Shown here piece by piece: positions 15,946 to 24,670 of a stretch of 64,000 nucleotides of DNA (position 1 is its first letter; every line of letters starts with the position of its first letter). Origin of the DNA: Coprococcus comes ATCC 27758 (lineage in GTDB: Bacteria; Bacillota; Clostridia; Lachnospirales; Lachnospiraceae). A program made the position numbers and the translations under genes. A model generated the notes under the pieces. That model was not told where the DNA came from and did no database searches. It saw only the letters and a program-made list of their open reading frames with translations. The stretch lies in contig NZ_CP102277.1 of the NCBI RefSeq assembly GCF_025149785.1, forward strand, positions 1,550,001 through 1,614,000. The letters are read 5' to 3'.

Positions 15946-16323
15946 ATGGAGAATGAAAAAAACCGGCGAAGGACCGGTACAAAATATGAAAAAATAGCAG
16001 GTGAATTTCTGGAAAAGCAAGGATATCGGATACTGGAGTATAATTTCCGCTGCCGTTATGCGGAGATTGACATTGTTGCAAAAGACGGAGAATATCTGGT
16101 CTTTTGTGAGGTGAAATTTCGCAAAACAGGAGGGCTTTCGGCTGCTCTGGAGGCGGTATCTGTGCCCAAACAGATGCGCCTGTCCGGAGCGGCCGTTTAT
16201 TATCTGATGAAGAACGGCTGCACAGAGATACCATGCCGCTTCGATGTAATAGGAATCGCGGGGAATAAGATTTCTTTGCGGAAAAATGCATTTGAGTACT
16301 GCGGAGATTTTGGAATTGTATGA
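15946..16323 (+). CDS. yraN: YraN family putative endonuclease (UPF0102)
   Basis: 125 residues from ATG 15946; the ribosome site is weak (AGGCG). Restriction-endonuclease-like fold with Glu, Asp and Glu-x-Lys positions: EKIAGEFLEKQGYRILEYNF, YAEIDIVAKDGEYLVFCEVK. The motif (E...D..ExK) suggests nuclease activity, but the biological role is not established. Position right after rnhB is widely conserved. Confidence 0.9.
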   Translation: MENEKNRRRTGTKYEKIAGEFLEKQGYRILEYNFRCRYAEIDIVAKDGEYLVFCEVKFRKTGGLSAALEAVSVPKQMRLSGAAVYYLMKNGCTEIPCRFDVIGIAGNKISLRKNAFEYCGDFGIV

Positions 16324-16384
16324 GTTATGATACCGGGGAAAGGCAGATGGCTGCCTGCAGATATCACAATACGGGAGAGTACAG

Positions 16385-17242
16385 ATGAAAATAGGATTAA
16401 AATATAAAAACGAGGAGCATATCTTTGACGAATGCATAAGTGCTGGCGTACCATTTCTCAAATATCCGATCCTTGAAAAGGAAGGGCTTGTAGAACATGG
16501 AATTTCGACCAGACTTGGAGGAGTGAGTGAAGGTTTCCTGGGAAGCATGAACCTGAGCTATACCAGAGGGGATGATCCCGCGCATGTGGACGAGAATTAC
16601 AGAAGAATAGCAGCTGCAATCGGCGTGAAGCCGGAGCATATGGTCTGCACGCATCAGACCCATACGACGAACGTACGGATCGTGACAAGAGAAGATGCCG
16701 GCAAAGGTGTTACAAGAGAAAAAGATTACACAGATGTAGATGGACTGATCACAAATGTACCGGGGATCTGTCTGGTGACATTTTACGCGGACTGTGTACC
16801 GCTTCTGTTTCTGGATCCGGTGAAAAAGGTGGTAGCATCAAGCCATTCCGGCTGGAGAGGCACTGTGAACCGGATGGGACAGGTGACGGTTGAAAAGATG
16901 CAGAAAGAATTCGGTTGTGATCCAAAGAATATCCTTGCCTGTGTGGGACCGTCCATCTGTCAGGAATGCTATGAAGTCAGTGAAGATGTGATCGATATGT
17001 TCCGCGCAAATTTCAGAGAGTCTGAATATGACCGTCTGTTCTATGCCAAGGAGAATGGAAAGTTCCAGCTGGATCTCTGGAAGGCAAATGAACTGGTTCT
17101 CACAGATGCAGGGATCAGACCGGAACATATGGCGGTTACTAATGTGTGTACCTGTTGCAACCCGGAGCTTTTATTTTCCCATCGCGCATCCAAAGGAAAG
17201 AGGGGGAATCTTGCAGCATTTATTGCACTGAAGGAGGGATAA
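16385..17242 (+). CDS. pgeF: Peptidoglycan editing factor PgeF (YfiH, multicopper-fold)
   Basis: 285 residues. The metal-binding His/Cys set is visible: HQTHTT (about 80), TFYADCVPLLF (about 139) and SHSGWRGTV (about 156), plus CVGPSICQECYEVS. YfiH/YlmD proteins have a laccase-like fold; PgeF removes L-serine mis-incorporated in peptidoglycan precursors in E. coli. The N-terminal 25 residues are extra relative to many homologues. Not in the ribosomal block; followed four bases later by mscS. Confidence 0.9.
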   Translation: MKIGLKYKNEEHIFDECISAGVPFLKYPILEKEGLVEHGISTRLGGVSEGFLGSMNLSYTRGDDPAHVDENYRRIAAAIGVKPEHMVCTHQTHTTNVRIVTREDAGKGVTREKDYTDVDGLITNVPGICLVTFYADCVPLLFLDPVKKVVASSHSGWRGTVNRMGQVTVEKMQKEFGCDPKNILACVGPSICQECYEVSEDVIDMFRANFRESEYDRLFYAKENGKFQLDLWKANELVLTDAGIRPEHMAVTNVCTCCNPELLFSHRASKGKRGNLAAFIALKEG

Positions 17243-17245
17243 AAC

Positions 17246-18145
17246 ATGCTTTTGACACAGACAGCCGCAGGAAGTGAGGTAGAGGCGACCGTGCAGGATA
17301 CGGTGGATACAATCACCGGATTTAACAAATTCATTCAGGAGAAAGGTCCGGACCTGATTGCGTTTGGAATCCGGATTCTGATGGCGCTGCTCATATTCAT
17401 CATCTGCCATAAGGTGATCAACTGGATCCGCAAGATTACGCGGGCATCCATGGAACGCGCCAATTCGGATACCGGTGCAAGACAGTTTGTGGATTCTCTG
17501 TTGAAATACGGACTTCATATTCTGCTGTTTCTGGCAATTATCAATTCGCTCGGTGTAGAATCTGCATCGATTGCAGCAACGGTTGCATCGGCAGGCGTGG
17601 CAGTTGGTCTTGCCCTGCAGGGAAGTCTTTCCAACCTTGCCGGTGGGATGCTGATTTTATTTTTGAAGCCTTTTGTTGTCGGAGATTATATTATAGAAGA
17701 CAGCCATGGCAATGAAGGAACGGTCAAAGAGATCCAGATCTTCTACACTAAGCTTGCCACCATTGACAACAAGACGATCATTGTGCCGAATGGAACACTT
17801 GCCAACACAAGCCTTACCAATGTGACGGACAAAGATTACCGTCAGCTGGATCTGAAGGTGGATATTGCATATGAAGCGGATCTGTGCCTTGCCAAGAAAC
17901 TGTTGCAGGGACTTGTAAAAAATGATCCGTCCGTCATCCAGAGTATGGAACATAATGTCTTTGTAAATGAGCTTGGGAGCAGTTCAGTGGTGCTTGGTGT
18001 CCGTGCCTGGGTAAAAAGTGAAGAGTATTGGCCGACAAGATGGCGGATGCTGGAAAATATCAAGTTGACACTGGATGAAAATCATATTGCTATTCCATAT
18101 CAGCAGATCACTGTCCATCAGGCACATATGGAGTCGGAAAAGTAG
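17246..18145 (+). CDS. MscS-family small-conductance mechanosensitive channel
   Basis: 299 residues, ATG 17246 four bases after pgeF. Short periplasmic N terminus, then membrane segments about 35-60, 84-105 and the pore helix VASAGVAVGLALQGSLSNLA (about 111-130). The cytoplasmic beta domain (PFVVGDYIIEDSHGNEGTVKEI, read as PFVVGDYIIED) and the C-terminal vestibule follow. Opens under membrane tension to release solutes on osmotic downshock. Confidence 0.95.
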   Translation: MLLTQTAAGSEVEATVQDTVDTITGFNKFIQEKGPDLIAFGIRILMALLIFIICHKVINWIRKITRASMERANSDTGARQFVDSLLKYGLHILLFLAIINSLGVESASIAATVASAGVAVGLALQGSLSNLAGGMLILFLKPFVVGDYIIEDSHGNEGTVKEIQIFYTKLATIDNKTIIVPNGTLANTSLTNVTDKDYRQLDLKVDIAYEADLCLAKKLLQGLVKNDPSVIQSMEHNVFVNELGSSSVVLGVRAWVKSEEYWPTRWRMLENIKLTLDENHIAIPYQQITVHQAHMESEK

Positions 18146-18207
18146 AGCTTTGTATCTGAAAAAAGACAGATATAAAAAATGTATCTGGTAAAATACAAGC
18201 GGAGAAA

Positions 18208-18236
18208 TTGACAAAATAATCACAAATAAGTATAAT
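18208..18236 (+). promoter_or_regulatory. Consensus sigma-A promoter of rsmD-coaD
   Basis: TTGACA (18208-18213), 17-base spacer, TATAAT (18231-18236): a full consensus promoter 86 bases before the rsmD start. Confidence 0.9.
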
Positions 18237-18321
18237 ATGTTGTCAGGGTTAAAAGACAAAACACCCTATGTTTTGGAATGATGGAGTAGTTTCTGACATC
18301 ATAAATCAGGAGAACGATAAG

Positions 18322-18876
18322 ATGAGAGTCATAGCAGGGAAAGCCAGAAGAATACCACTTGTGACGGTAAAAGGAATGGAGACACGTCCGACAACCGACA
18401 GAACCAAAGAAACCTTATTCAATATGATCGCACACGGACTCTGCGACTGTACATTTCTGGATCTTTTTTCCGGAAGCGGGGCAATCGGGATTGAGGCGAT
18501 CAGCCGAGGTGTAAAAAAGGCGGTTTTTGTGGAAAACAATCCGAATGCGATCCAGTGCATTATGGAGAATCTGAAAAAGACACAGCTTGCAGACCAGGCG
18601 AAAGTAATCCGGGAGGATGTATTTTCGGCACTTCGCAGGCTGGATGGAAGAGAAAAATTCGATTATGTGTTTATGGATCCACCGTACAACCATATGCTGG
18701 AAAAAGAGGTGCTTACTTATCTTGCAAAATCAGACTTGCTGGAAAAGGATGCACTGATCATCGTGGAAGCATCTTTGGCGACTGATTTTTCTTATTTGGA
18801 GGAACTTGGTTTTTTAATGATCAAACAAAAGAAATACAAGACCAATATGCATGTATTTATATCTGTGGAGGAGTAG
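18322..18876 (+). CDS. rsmD: 16S rRNA (guanine966-N2)-methyltransferase RsmD
   Basis: 184 residues from ATG 18322 (CAGGAG nine bases upstream; an upstream in-frame start at 18268 lacks a site). [13 protein letters not shown] is the typical start; SAM-binding [19 protein letters not shown]; catalytic DPPY in [10 protein letters not shown] (about 115). Methylates G966 in the 30S head. Four bases before coaD. Confidence 0.96.
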   Translation: MRVIAGKARRIPLVTVKGMETRPTTDRTKETLFNMIAHGLCDCTFLDLFSGSGAIGIEAISRGVKKAVFVENNPNAIQCIMENLKKTQLADQAKVIREDVFSALRRLDGREKFDYVFMDPPYNHMLEKEVLTYLAKSDLLEKDALIIVEASLATDFSYLEELGFLMIKQKKYKTNMHVFISVEE

Positions 18877-18880
18877 ACTC

Positions 18881-19360
18881 ATGATAAGAGCGATTTATCC
18901 GGGAAGCTTTGACCCGGTAACTTTCGGACATCTGGATATTATTACCCGGAGCAGTAAAATTGTAGACGAACTTATAATCGGAGTATTGATGAATAAAGCA
19001 AAAACCCCGTTGTTTTCTGTAGAAGAACGTGTTAAAATGTTAAAGGAAGTGACAAAAGATCTCGGCAACGTGAAAGTAGTGCCTTTCGACGGGCTGCTTG
19101 TAGAATTTGCAAGACAGCAAAAGGCACGTCTTGTGATTCGCGGACTGCGTGCGATCACAGATTTTGAATATGAGATCCAGATGTCACAGACGAATCATAA
19201 GCTTGAACCGGAAGTAGAAACCATGTTCCTTACAACCAATCTCAAGTATTCTTACCTTAGCTCTACAATCGTAAGAGAAGTCGCAGCTTTCGGAGGGGAT
19301 ATTTCCCAGTTCGTGCCGGAGACTGTCGCCAAAAGTATAAAAGAAAAGATGTCACAGTAG
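18881..19360 (+). CDS. coaD: Phosphopantetheine adenylyltransferase CoaD
   Basis: 159 residues from ATG 18881 (GGAGGAG upstream). Nucleotidyltransferase fold with [14 protein letters not shown] (TxGH motif, about 8-21), [18 protein letters not shown] and [11 protein letters not shown] near the end. Transfers AMP to 4'-phosphopantetheine in coenzyme A synthesis. The rsmD-coaD pair is conserved in Firmicutes. Confidence 0.98.
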   Translation: MIRAIYPGSFDPVTFGHLDIITRSSKIVDELIIGVLMNKAKTPLFSVEERVKMLKEVTKDLGNVKVVPFDGLLVEFARQQKARLVIRGLRAITDFEYEIQMSQTNHKLEPEVETMFLTTNLKYSYLSSTIVREVAAFGGDISQFVPETVAKSIKEKMSQ

Positions 19361-19389
19361 GTCTGTGACAAGAAGGAGAGTGCAAAATT

Positions 19390-20001
19390 ATGAGCAGCCG
19401 TATTGAGCAGATTATTGAAGAAATTGAAGAGTACATTGACAGCTGTAAGTTTCAGCCATTATCAACTACAAAGATTATCGTGAATAAAGACCAGATCGAT
19501 GAACTTCTCCGTGAACTTCGTATGAAGACACCTGATGAGATCAAGCGTTATCAGAAGATCATTGCGAACAAGGATGCGATCCTTGCGGATGCACAACAGA
19601 AAGCAGAAAGCATGATTGAAGAAGCACATGCACAGACAAGTGAACTGGTAAGCGAGCATGAGATCATGCAGCAGGCATACGCACAGGCAAACGAGATCGT
19701 TATGGCAGCAACAGACCAGGCACAGCAGATTCTGGATAATGCGACTAATGATGCCAACGATATTCGTATCGGGGCAGTGCAGTATACAGATGATCTTCTT
19801 GCCAATGCTGAAAGCATCATCGGTCATACACTGAACAGTTACACAAGCAAGTATGACAGTCTGGTAACATCCCTTCAGGAATGTTATGATGTTGTCCGTA
19901 ACAACCGTGCAGAACTGGAAGTTCCGGATAAGTCCTCACGCGGACTGGAAGCAGAATTCGGCGGAGAAGCCGGACAGACGGACCAGGGACAGAGAGAATA
20001 A
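19390..20001 (+). CDS. Coiled-coil protein between coaD and ylbJ
   Basis: 203 residues from ATG 19390 (AGAAGGAG upstream). Nearly all helical: an N-terminal segment with KIIVNKDQIDELLRELRMK-like residues 28-47, then a long Ala/Gln/Glu-rich coiled coil (about 55-165: ADAQQKAESMIEEAHAQTS) resembling ATP-synthase b/V-type H subunits or DivIVA-like proteins, and an acidic tail. No membrane anchor. Databases often call such proteins ATPase or V-type ATPase subunit H, but there is no ATPase motif here. The N-terminal VNKDQIDELL is DivIVA-like in style. A role in division or sporulation is only a guess. Confidence 0.7.
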   Translation: MSSRIEQIIEEIEEYIDSCKFQPLSTTKIIVNKDQIDELLRELRMKTPDEIKRYQKIIANKDAILADAQQKAESMIEEAHAQTSELVSEHEIMQQAYAQANEIVMAATDQAQQILDNATNDANDIRIGAVQYTDDLLANAESIIGHTLNSYTSKYDSLVTSLQECYDVVRNNRAELEVPDKSSRGLEAEFGGEAGQTDQGQRE

Positions 20002-20006
20002 GTTCT

Positions 20007-20945
20007 TTATCCGAACAATTTCATATAGCAACAAGCGAACAGGCTGGTTACCATTGCGGTAATCAGCTTTTCTGCTATATAGCGAGGAAAAGACCAGTTC
20101 TGGGATCGGATCATGCATTTTGTCTGGAAAAGCGCGCAGACTCCTCCAAAAGAACAGTGCGCCATGATGAGAAGAAACCGCAGTTCAGAAGTAAGGTCCA
20201 GCTGACAGAGCATGCGGATTCCACCGGTCAGTTCCACTCCGGGAAGAAGCAACAATTTCCAGAAGAAATTCTGAAAGGAAAGTTCTGCCATAAAAGAAAT
20301 GAGCACTGAGAAAACGATCATATATCCGCCGATTTTCGTGATGGAATCACATGCTGACAGAATACTTTCGTCAAGAGCCTCGGAAAAAGGAAGAAATTGT
20401 CTGGGATCAGCCTGTTCTTCTACGACCGCAAAAGGATTCCGCGGCAGATACCATCTGCGGAACAAAAAGGAGCAGCACAGTGCGGCAAGGATAGGAAAAA
20501 GCAGACAGATCTGCGCCATTTCAGGCTGCTTGAGGCTCTGTACTGCCACATACCCGGTCAGAAACGCAGGACTGACATTGTTACAGAAGGAAAGCAGGTA
20601 TTCTCCTTCAGCAGAAGAAATTTCCCCTTTATCAGTCAGGTCAGAGCAGGATTTTGCCCCTACTGGAAAGCCACAGAGAAATCCACAGACCACCGAAAAA
20701 GAAGCCTTTTCAGAAATGCCAAGAAAAGGCTTCAGAATCGGAAAAAGGGCATGGTTGATCAGGGAAATGCTCTCTGTGCGGATCAAAAGACCGGTTATAA
20801 GAAGAAAAGGAAAGAGCACCGGAAGCACCTGCCTATACCAGAGCAGCAGTCCGTTTGCGGCACCTGTGGCAACGGTTTCCGGGGAAAAAAGCATCAGAAG
20901 GAAAAGTCCGATCAGAAAAAACACAGACAGTTTTTTTGTTTTCAT
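20007..20945 (-). CDS. ylbJ: Sporulation integral membrane protein YlbJ
   Basis: 312 residues from ATG 20943-20945. Multi-pass membrane protein with paired repeats of the nucleoside-recognition type: LPVLFPFLLITGLLIRT, FSVVCGFLCGFPVGAKSCSD, CNNVSPAFLTGYV and SITKIGGYMIVFSVLISF. In B. subtilis ylbJ is a sigma-E gene needed for spore formation, so this gene points to a spore former. It is on the opposite strand to its neighbours and converges on the coiled-coil gene. Confidence 0.9.
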   Translation of the reverse strand: MKTKKLSVFFLIGLFLLMLFSPETVATGAANGLLLWYRQVLPVLFPFLLITGLLIRTESISLINHALFPILKPFLGISEKASFSVVCGFLCGFPVGAKSCSDLTDKGEISSAEGEYLLSFCNNVSPAFLTGYVAVQSLKQPEMAQICLLFPILAALCCSFLFRRWYLPRNPFAVVEEQADPRQFLPFSEALDESILSACDSITKIGGYMIVFSVLISFMAELSFQNFFWKLLLLPGVELTGGIRMLCQLDLTSELRFLLIMAHCSFGGVCALFQTKCMIRSQNWSFPRYIAEKLITAMVTSLFACCYMKLFG

Positions 20946-21064
20946 CGTGTATACCTGCCGTATTCTTTTGCAATAGTTTATGAAAAAACGCAGACAGATA
21001 TACCGGGGCACATGTGCATAGAAGAGATTCAGTGTGAATAGAATAAAAGAAAAATGGAGAAATC

Positions 21065-21883
21065 TTGAAAAAAAGACTGGAACGCAGATCGCTTCTGCTC
21101 CTTTTTTTATTGCTGATTTTTTGCGTGGCAGCAAGTATACAGATCAACGAGAAAGCTAAAAAAAACCGATTGAACCTAAAAACAGGAAGCACAGAAGAAT
21201 TCAGAAAGCTTGGGATGGAGGAGGCGTTTTTCCAGGTTCTTGCGAAGACAGATCATGAAAAAAGAGGAAGACTTTATGCCATTTATTTTCTGGAAAACAG
21301 CCTGTTTCCACAGGATAACGAAAAAGAGCTGTTTGAAAAATGGTCGGAAAAAGAAGAGTGGAAATCTTTTGAAAAGATCTGTACAGCTCTTTGGAATGAT
21401 ATCCGCTATTTTCCTGTTCCGGAATCACCGAAACATCCACAGTATCAGGTATCTTTTGTGGACAGCTGGATGGGAGAGCGCACCTACGGAGGAAAAAGGG
21501 GACATGAAGGCTGTGATCTGATGGCATCGAAAGATATCCCCGGTCTCTATCCTGTTGTGAGTATGACAGATGGGGTAGTATCGGCAAGAGGCTGGCTGGA
21601 AAAGGGAGGATACAGGATCGGGATTACCGCACCGTCCGGTGCATATTTCTATTATGCACATCTGGACTCTTATGGAAGTTATCAGGAGGGGGACGAGGTG
21701 AAGGCAGGGGATATCATTGGATTTATGGGAAATACCGGATATGGTCCGGAGGGGACGAAAGGGATGTTTGCCACGCATCTGCATCTGGGGATTTATCTCT
21801 ATCCGGACGGCGAAGAAACCAGCTACAATCCCTATTGGATTTTAAGACTTGCCGGGGAGAAAAAACTTTCCTGTTCTTTCTAA
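21065..21883 (+). CDS. M23 family peptidase, membrane-anchored
   Basis: 272 residues, TTG start at 21065 (TGGAGA upstream). N-terminal membrane anchor (about 9-26, LLLLFLLLIFCVAASI), a helical stalk, then a LytM domain (about 130-255) with zinc ligands: His and Asp in RGHEGCDLM (about residues 148-153) and the HLHLG motif (about 240). All metal-binding residues are present. Cleaves peptidoglycan cross-links. Divergent from ylbJ, which raises a sporulation role like SpoIIQ-type LytM proteins (inference). Confidence 0.9.
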   Translation: MKKRLERRSLLLLFLLLIFCVAASIQINEKAKKNRLNLKTGSTEEFRKLGMEEAFFQVLAKTDHEKRGRLYAIYFLENSLFPQDNEKELFEKWSEKEEWKSFEKICTALWNDIRYFPVPESPKHPQYQVSFVDSWMGERTYGGKRGHEGCDLMASKDIPGLYPVVSMTDGVVSARGWLEKGGYRIGITAPSGAYFYYAHLDSYGSYQEGDEVKAGDIIGFMGNTGYGPEGTKGMFATHLHLGIYLYPDGEETSYNPYWILRLAGEKKLSCSF

Positions 21884-21918
21884 CTATGCTATACTTAAAT
21901 GATATGGAGGACGAAAGA

Positions 21919-23307
21919 ATGATAAATTTACCAAATGAATTTGAAGAGAAGATGAAGGCACTCCTCGGAGATGAATTTGAGGATTATATAAAATGTTATG
22001 ACGAGCCGAGATATTATGGACTTCGTGTGAATACGGAGAAGATTTCTGTGGAGGATTTTGTGAAAATCTGTCCGTTTGAGATCACACCGATCCCGTGGAT
22101 CGACAACGGTTTTTACTATGACGGAGAGAAGATATCTCCTGCGAAGCATCCGTATTATTTTGCAGGACTTTATTACCTGCAGGAGCCGAGTGCAATGACA
22201 CCGGCGAACCGTCTTCCGGTAGAACCGGGGGACCGGGTACTGGATGTCTGTGCCGCACCCGGTGGAAAAGCAACCGAGCTTGGAGCGAAGCTTCAGAACG
22301 AAGGTGTTCTGGTTGCAAATGATATCAGCAGCTCCAGAGCAAGAGGACTCTTAAAGAATCTGGAAGTTTTCGGAATCGGCAATATGCTGGTCATGAGTGA
22401 AGAACCTGGACGACTGGAACGCTATTTCAGCGGTTATTTTGACAAGATCCTGATCGATGCGCCGTGTTCCGGGGAAGGGATGTTCCGTAAGGATAAGAAG
22501 ATGGTACGCGCCTGGGAAGAACATGGACCGGAATTTTTCTCGAAGCTGCAGAGAAGCATTATCACCCAGGCGGCAAGAATGTTAAAGCCGGGTGGCATGA
22601 TGCTGTATTCAACCTGTACGTTTGATCCACTGGAGAATGAGGGGACGATCGAATATCTGCTCGGTGAATATCCGGAATTCGAGATTCAGGAAATCGCAGA
22701 ATATGAAGGATTTGCACCGGGCAGGCCGGAAGTAACCAAGTCAAAGGATCCGGATTTTGCTAAGACTGTCCGTATTTTTCCACATCATATGAAAGGGGAG
22801 GGACATTACCTCGCACTGCTGAAAAAGAGTGAGGATGCAATCTGCCCGTCTTCCCCGGTCGCAGAGCAGAAAGCGAAGAAAATCCCGGCAGAGCTGGAGG
22901 AATTCTTCCGTGATGTAAAGTGGGATCTGAAGCCGTGGAGACTGGATATCCATGGAGAGCGCGTGTACTATATGCCGGAGAATCTTCCGGAACTGAAAGG
23001 CGCAAGATTTTTAAGAAGCGGACTTCTCCTTGGTGAACTGAAGAAAAAGCGTTTTGAACCGAGCCAGGCACTGGCGATGAACCTGAAAATGGAAGAGTAC
23101 GCGCATACTTTGAACCTGTCTTCTGATGATGACCGACTGATGCGTTATCTGAAAGGCGAGACAATCGATGTGGAGGATCTGATTCCGGCTAAGGCAAAAG
23201 GCTGGCATCTGATCTGTACAGACGGTTTCCCGCTTGGATGGGGAAAAGTCACGAACGGAACTTTGAAGAACAAATATCTGCCTGGATGGAGGAATCAGTC
23301 TGCATGA
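21919..23307 (+). CDS. RsmF/RsmB-type RNA m5C methyltransferase
   Basis: 462 residues from ATG 21919 (TGGAGGACG upstream). N-terminal RNA-binding part, SAM domain with VLDVCAAPGGKATELGAKL (about 108), the two catalytic-cycle cysteines in DAPCSGEGMFRKD (about 187) and YSTCTFDPLENE (about 238), then a C-terminal NOL1/NOP2-associated domain ending in PLGWGKVTNGTLKNKYLPGW. The domain order resembles RsmF (YebU), which modifies 16S C1407; the target here is inferred. Its end overlaps the next gene start (ATGA). Confidence 0.93.
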   Translation: MINLPNEFEEKMKALLGDEFEDYIKCYDEPRYYGLRVNTEKISVEDFVKICPFEITPIPWIDNGFYYDGEKISPAKHPYYFAGLYYLQEPSAMTPANRLPVEPGDRVLDVCAAPGGKATELGAKLQNEGVLVANDISSSRARGLLKNLEVFGIGNMLVMSEEPGRLERYFSGYFDKILIDAPCSGEGMFRKDKKMVRAWEEHGPEFFSKLQRSIITQAARMLKPGGMMLYSTCTFDPLENEGTIEYLLGEYPEFEIQEIAEYEGFAPGRPEVTKSKDPDFAKTVRIFPHHMKGEGHYLALLKKSEDAICPSSPVAEQKAKKIPAELEEFFRDVKWDLKPWRLDIHGERVYYMPENLPELKGARFLRSGLLLGELKKKRFEPSQALAMNLKMEEYAHTLNLSSDDDRLMRYLKGETIDVEDLIPAKAKGWHLICTDGFPLGWGKVTNGTLKNKYLPGWRNQSA

Positions 23308-24008
23308 TGCGCATAGACAAATATCTTGCCGAGATGGGGCAGGGAACCAGAAGTGAAATCAAAAAGCTGATCCGCAGCGGACGTGTTATGGTTGATGGAG
23401 AGACGGTGAAAAAACCGGAACTTAAAATCGATGAGACTACACAGAAAGTAAGTCTTGAAGGAAAACAGATTGGATACGCTAAAAAAGAGTATTATATGCT
23501 CTATAAACCGGCAGGTGTTATTTCCGCAACAAAAGATGACCGGGACAAGACAGTTCTGGATCTGATCACAGATAAAAAAAGAAATGATCTGTTCCCGGTA
23601 GGACGTCTGGATAAGGACACGGAAGGACTTCTTCTGATCACCAATGACGGAGAACTGGCACACCGCCTGCTTTCCCCAAAAAAGCATGTGGATAAGGTGT
23701 ATTATGCGAAAGTACAGGGAAAGGTAGATGAATCTGATGTGAAAGCATTTGCAGATGGAGTGGATATCGGAGACGATACGCCGGCTAAAAGCGCAGATCT
23801 TCGAATCCTGAAAAGTGGGGAGGAGTCGGAAATCGAGCTTACGATCACTGAAGGACGTTTCCATCAGGTGAAGCGGATGTTTCATGCAGTCGGCAAAGAG
23901 GTAATCTATCTGAAGCGGCTTTCTATGGGAAGCCTTGCTCTGGATAAGACACTTACAAAGGGAGAATACCGGTCACTGACCGAAGAGGAGATAAAAAAAT
24001 TATGTTAG
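23304..24008 (+). CDS. RsuA/RluB-family pseudouridine synthase
   Basis: 234 residues from ATG 23304 (GGAGG upstream, overlapping the preceding stop). N-terminal S4 domain (MRIDKYLAEMGQGTRSEIKK), linker, then the catalytic domain with FPVGRLDKDTEGLLLITNDG (Asp about 110). Length and S4 domain fit RsuA/RluB-like enzymes for 16S or 23S rRNA; I cannot decide between targets. Overlaps the HAD gene by 7 bases. Confidence 0.92.
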   Translation: MMRIDKYLAEMGQGTRSEIKKLIRSGRVMVDGETVKKPELKIDETTQKVSLEGKQIGYAKKEYYMLYKPAGVISATKDDRDKTVLDLITDKKRNDLFPVGRLDKDTEGLLLITNDGELAHRLLSPKKHVDKVYYAKVQGKVDESDVKAFADGVDIGDDTPAKSADLRILKSGEESEIELTITEGRFHQVKRMFHAVGKEVIYLKRLSMGSLALDKTLTKGEYRSLTEEEIKKLC

Positions 24009-24670
24009 AGCATACTAAAGCTGTCATTTTTGATCTGGATGGGACTCTGGTAGATTCCATGTGGGTGTGGACAGCGATAGATGAAGATTATATCAGAAAA
24101 TATCATCTGAATCCGCCGGAAGATTTTCATGAGGCAATGGAAGGGATGAGCTATACCGAGACAGCGCAGTACTTTTTGAAAATTTTTCCGGAGCTTCCGC
24201 ATACTGTGGAGGAGATCAAAAAAGAATGGTATGATATGTCTGTGGATAAATATACAAAAGAGGTCACACTAAAGCCAGGGGTAAAGGAATTTCTGGAGAT
24301 GCTGAAAGAGAAAGGGATCCGGACAGGAATCGCAACCAGCAATGACCGGAAACTGGTGGAAGAATTTTTAAAGGCAAGGCAGATCACCCATCTTTTCGAT
24401 ACGATCTGTACAAGCTGCGAAGTGAATAAAGGGAAACCGGCACCGGATGTTTATCTGAAGGCGGCTGGGCAGCTGGGTGCAGATCCTTCTGCCTGTCTGG
24501 TATTTGAAGATGTTCCGATGGGAATCCTTGCCGGGAAAAATGCAGGAATGCGTGTATGCGCGGTGGACGACTGGTTTTCACGCCCACAGGATGCGAAAAA
24601 GCGGGAACTTGCCGACTATTTTATTCACAGCTATGAAGACATTACCAATCAGACATACGAGGTATTATAA
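24002..24670 (+). CDS. HAD-superfamily phosphatase/phosphoglucomutase-like
   Basis: 222 residues from ATG 24002. HAD motifs: I FDLDGTLVDSMW (nucleophile Asp 11), II IATSNDRK, III KGKPAPDVYL, IV VFEDVPMGILAGKNAGM. A helical cap (about 18-85) places it in the beta-phosphoglucomutase/phosphatase subgroup. Substrate unknown. It shares its last A with the start of ygiQ (overlap one base), so it is co-translated. Confidence 0.88.
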   Translation: MLEHTKAVIFDLDGTLVDSMWVWTAIDEDYIRKYHLNPPEDFHEAMEGMSYTETAQYFLKIFPELPHTVEEIKKEWYDMSVDKYTKEVTLKPGVKEFLEMLKEKGIRTGIATSNDRKLVEEFLKARQITHLFDTICTSCEVNKGKPAPDVYLKAAGQLGADPSACLVFEDVPMGILAGKNAGMRVCAVDDWFSRPQDAKKRELADYFIHSYEDITNQTYEVL

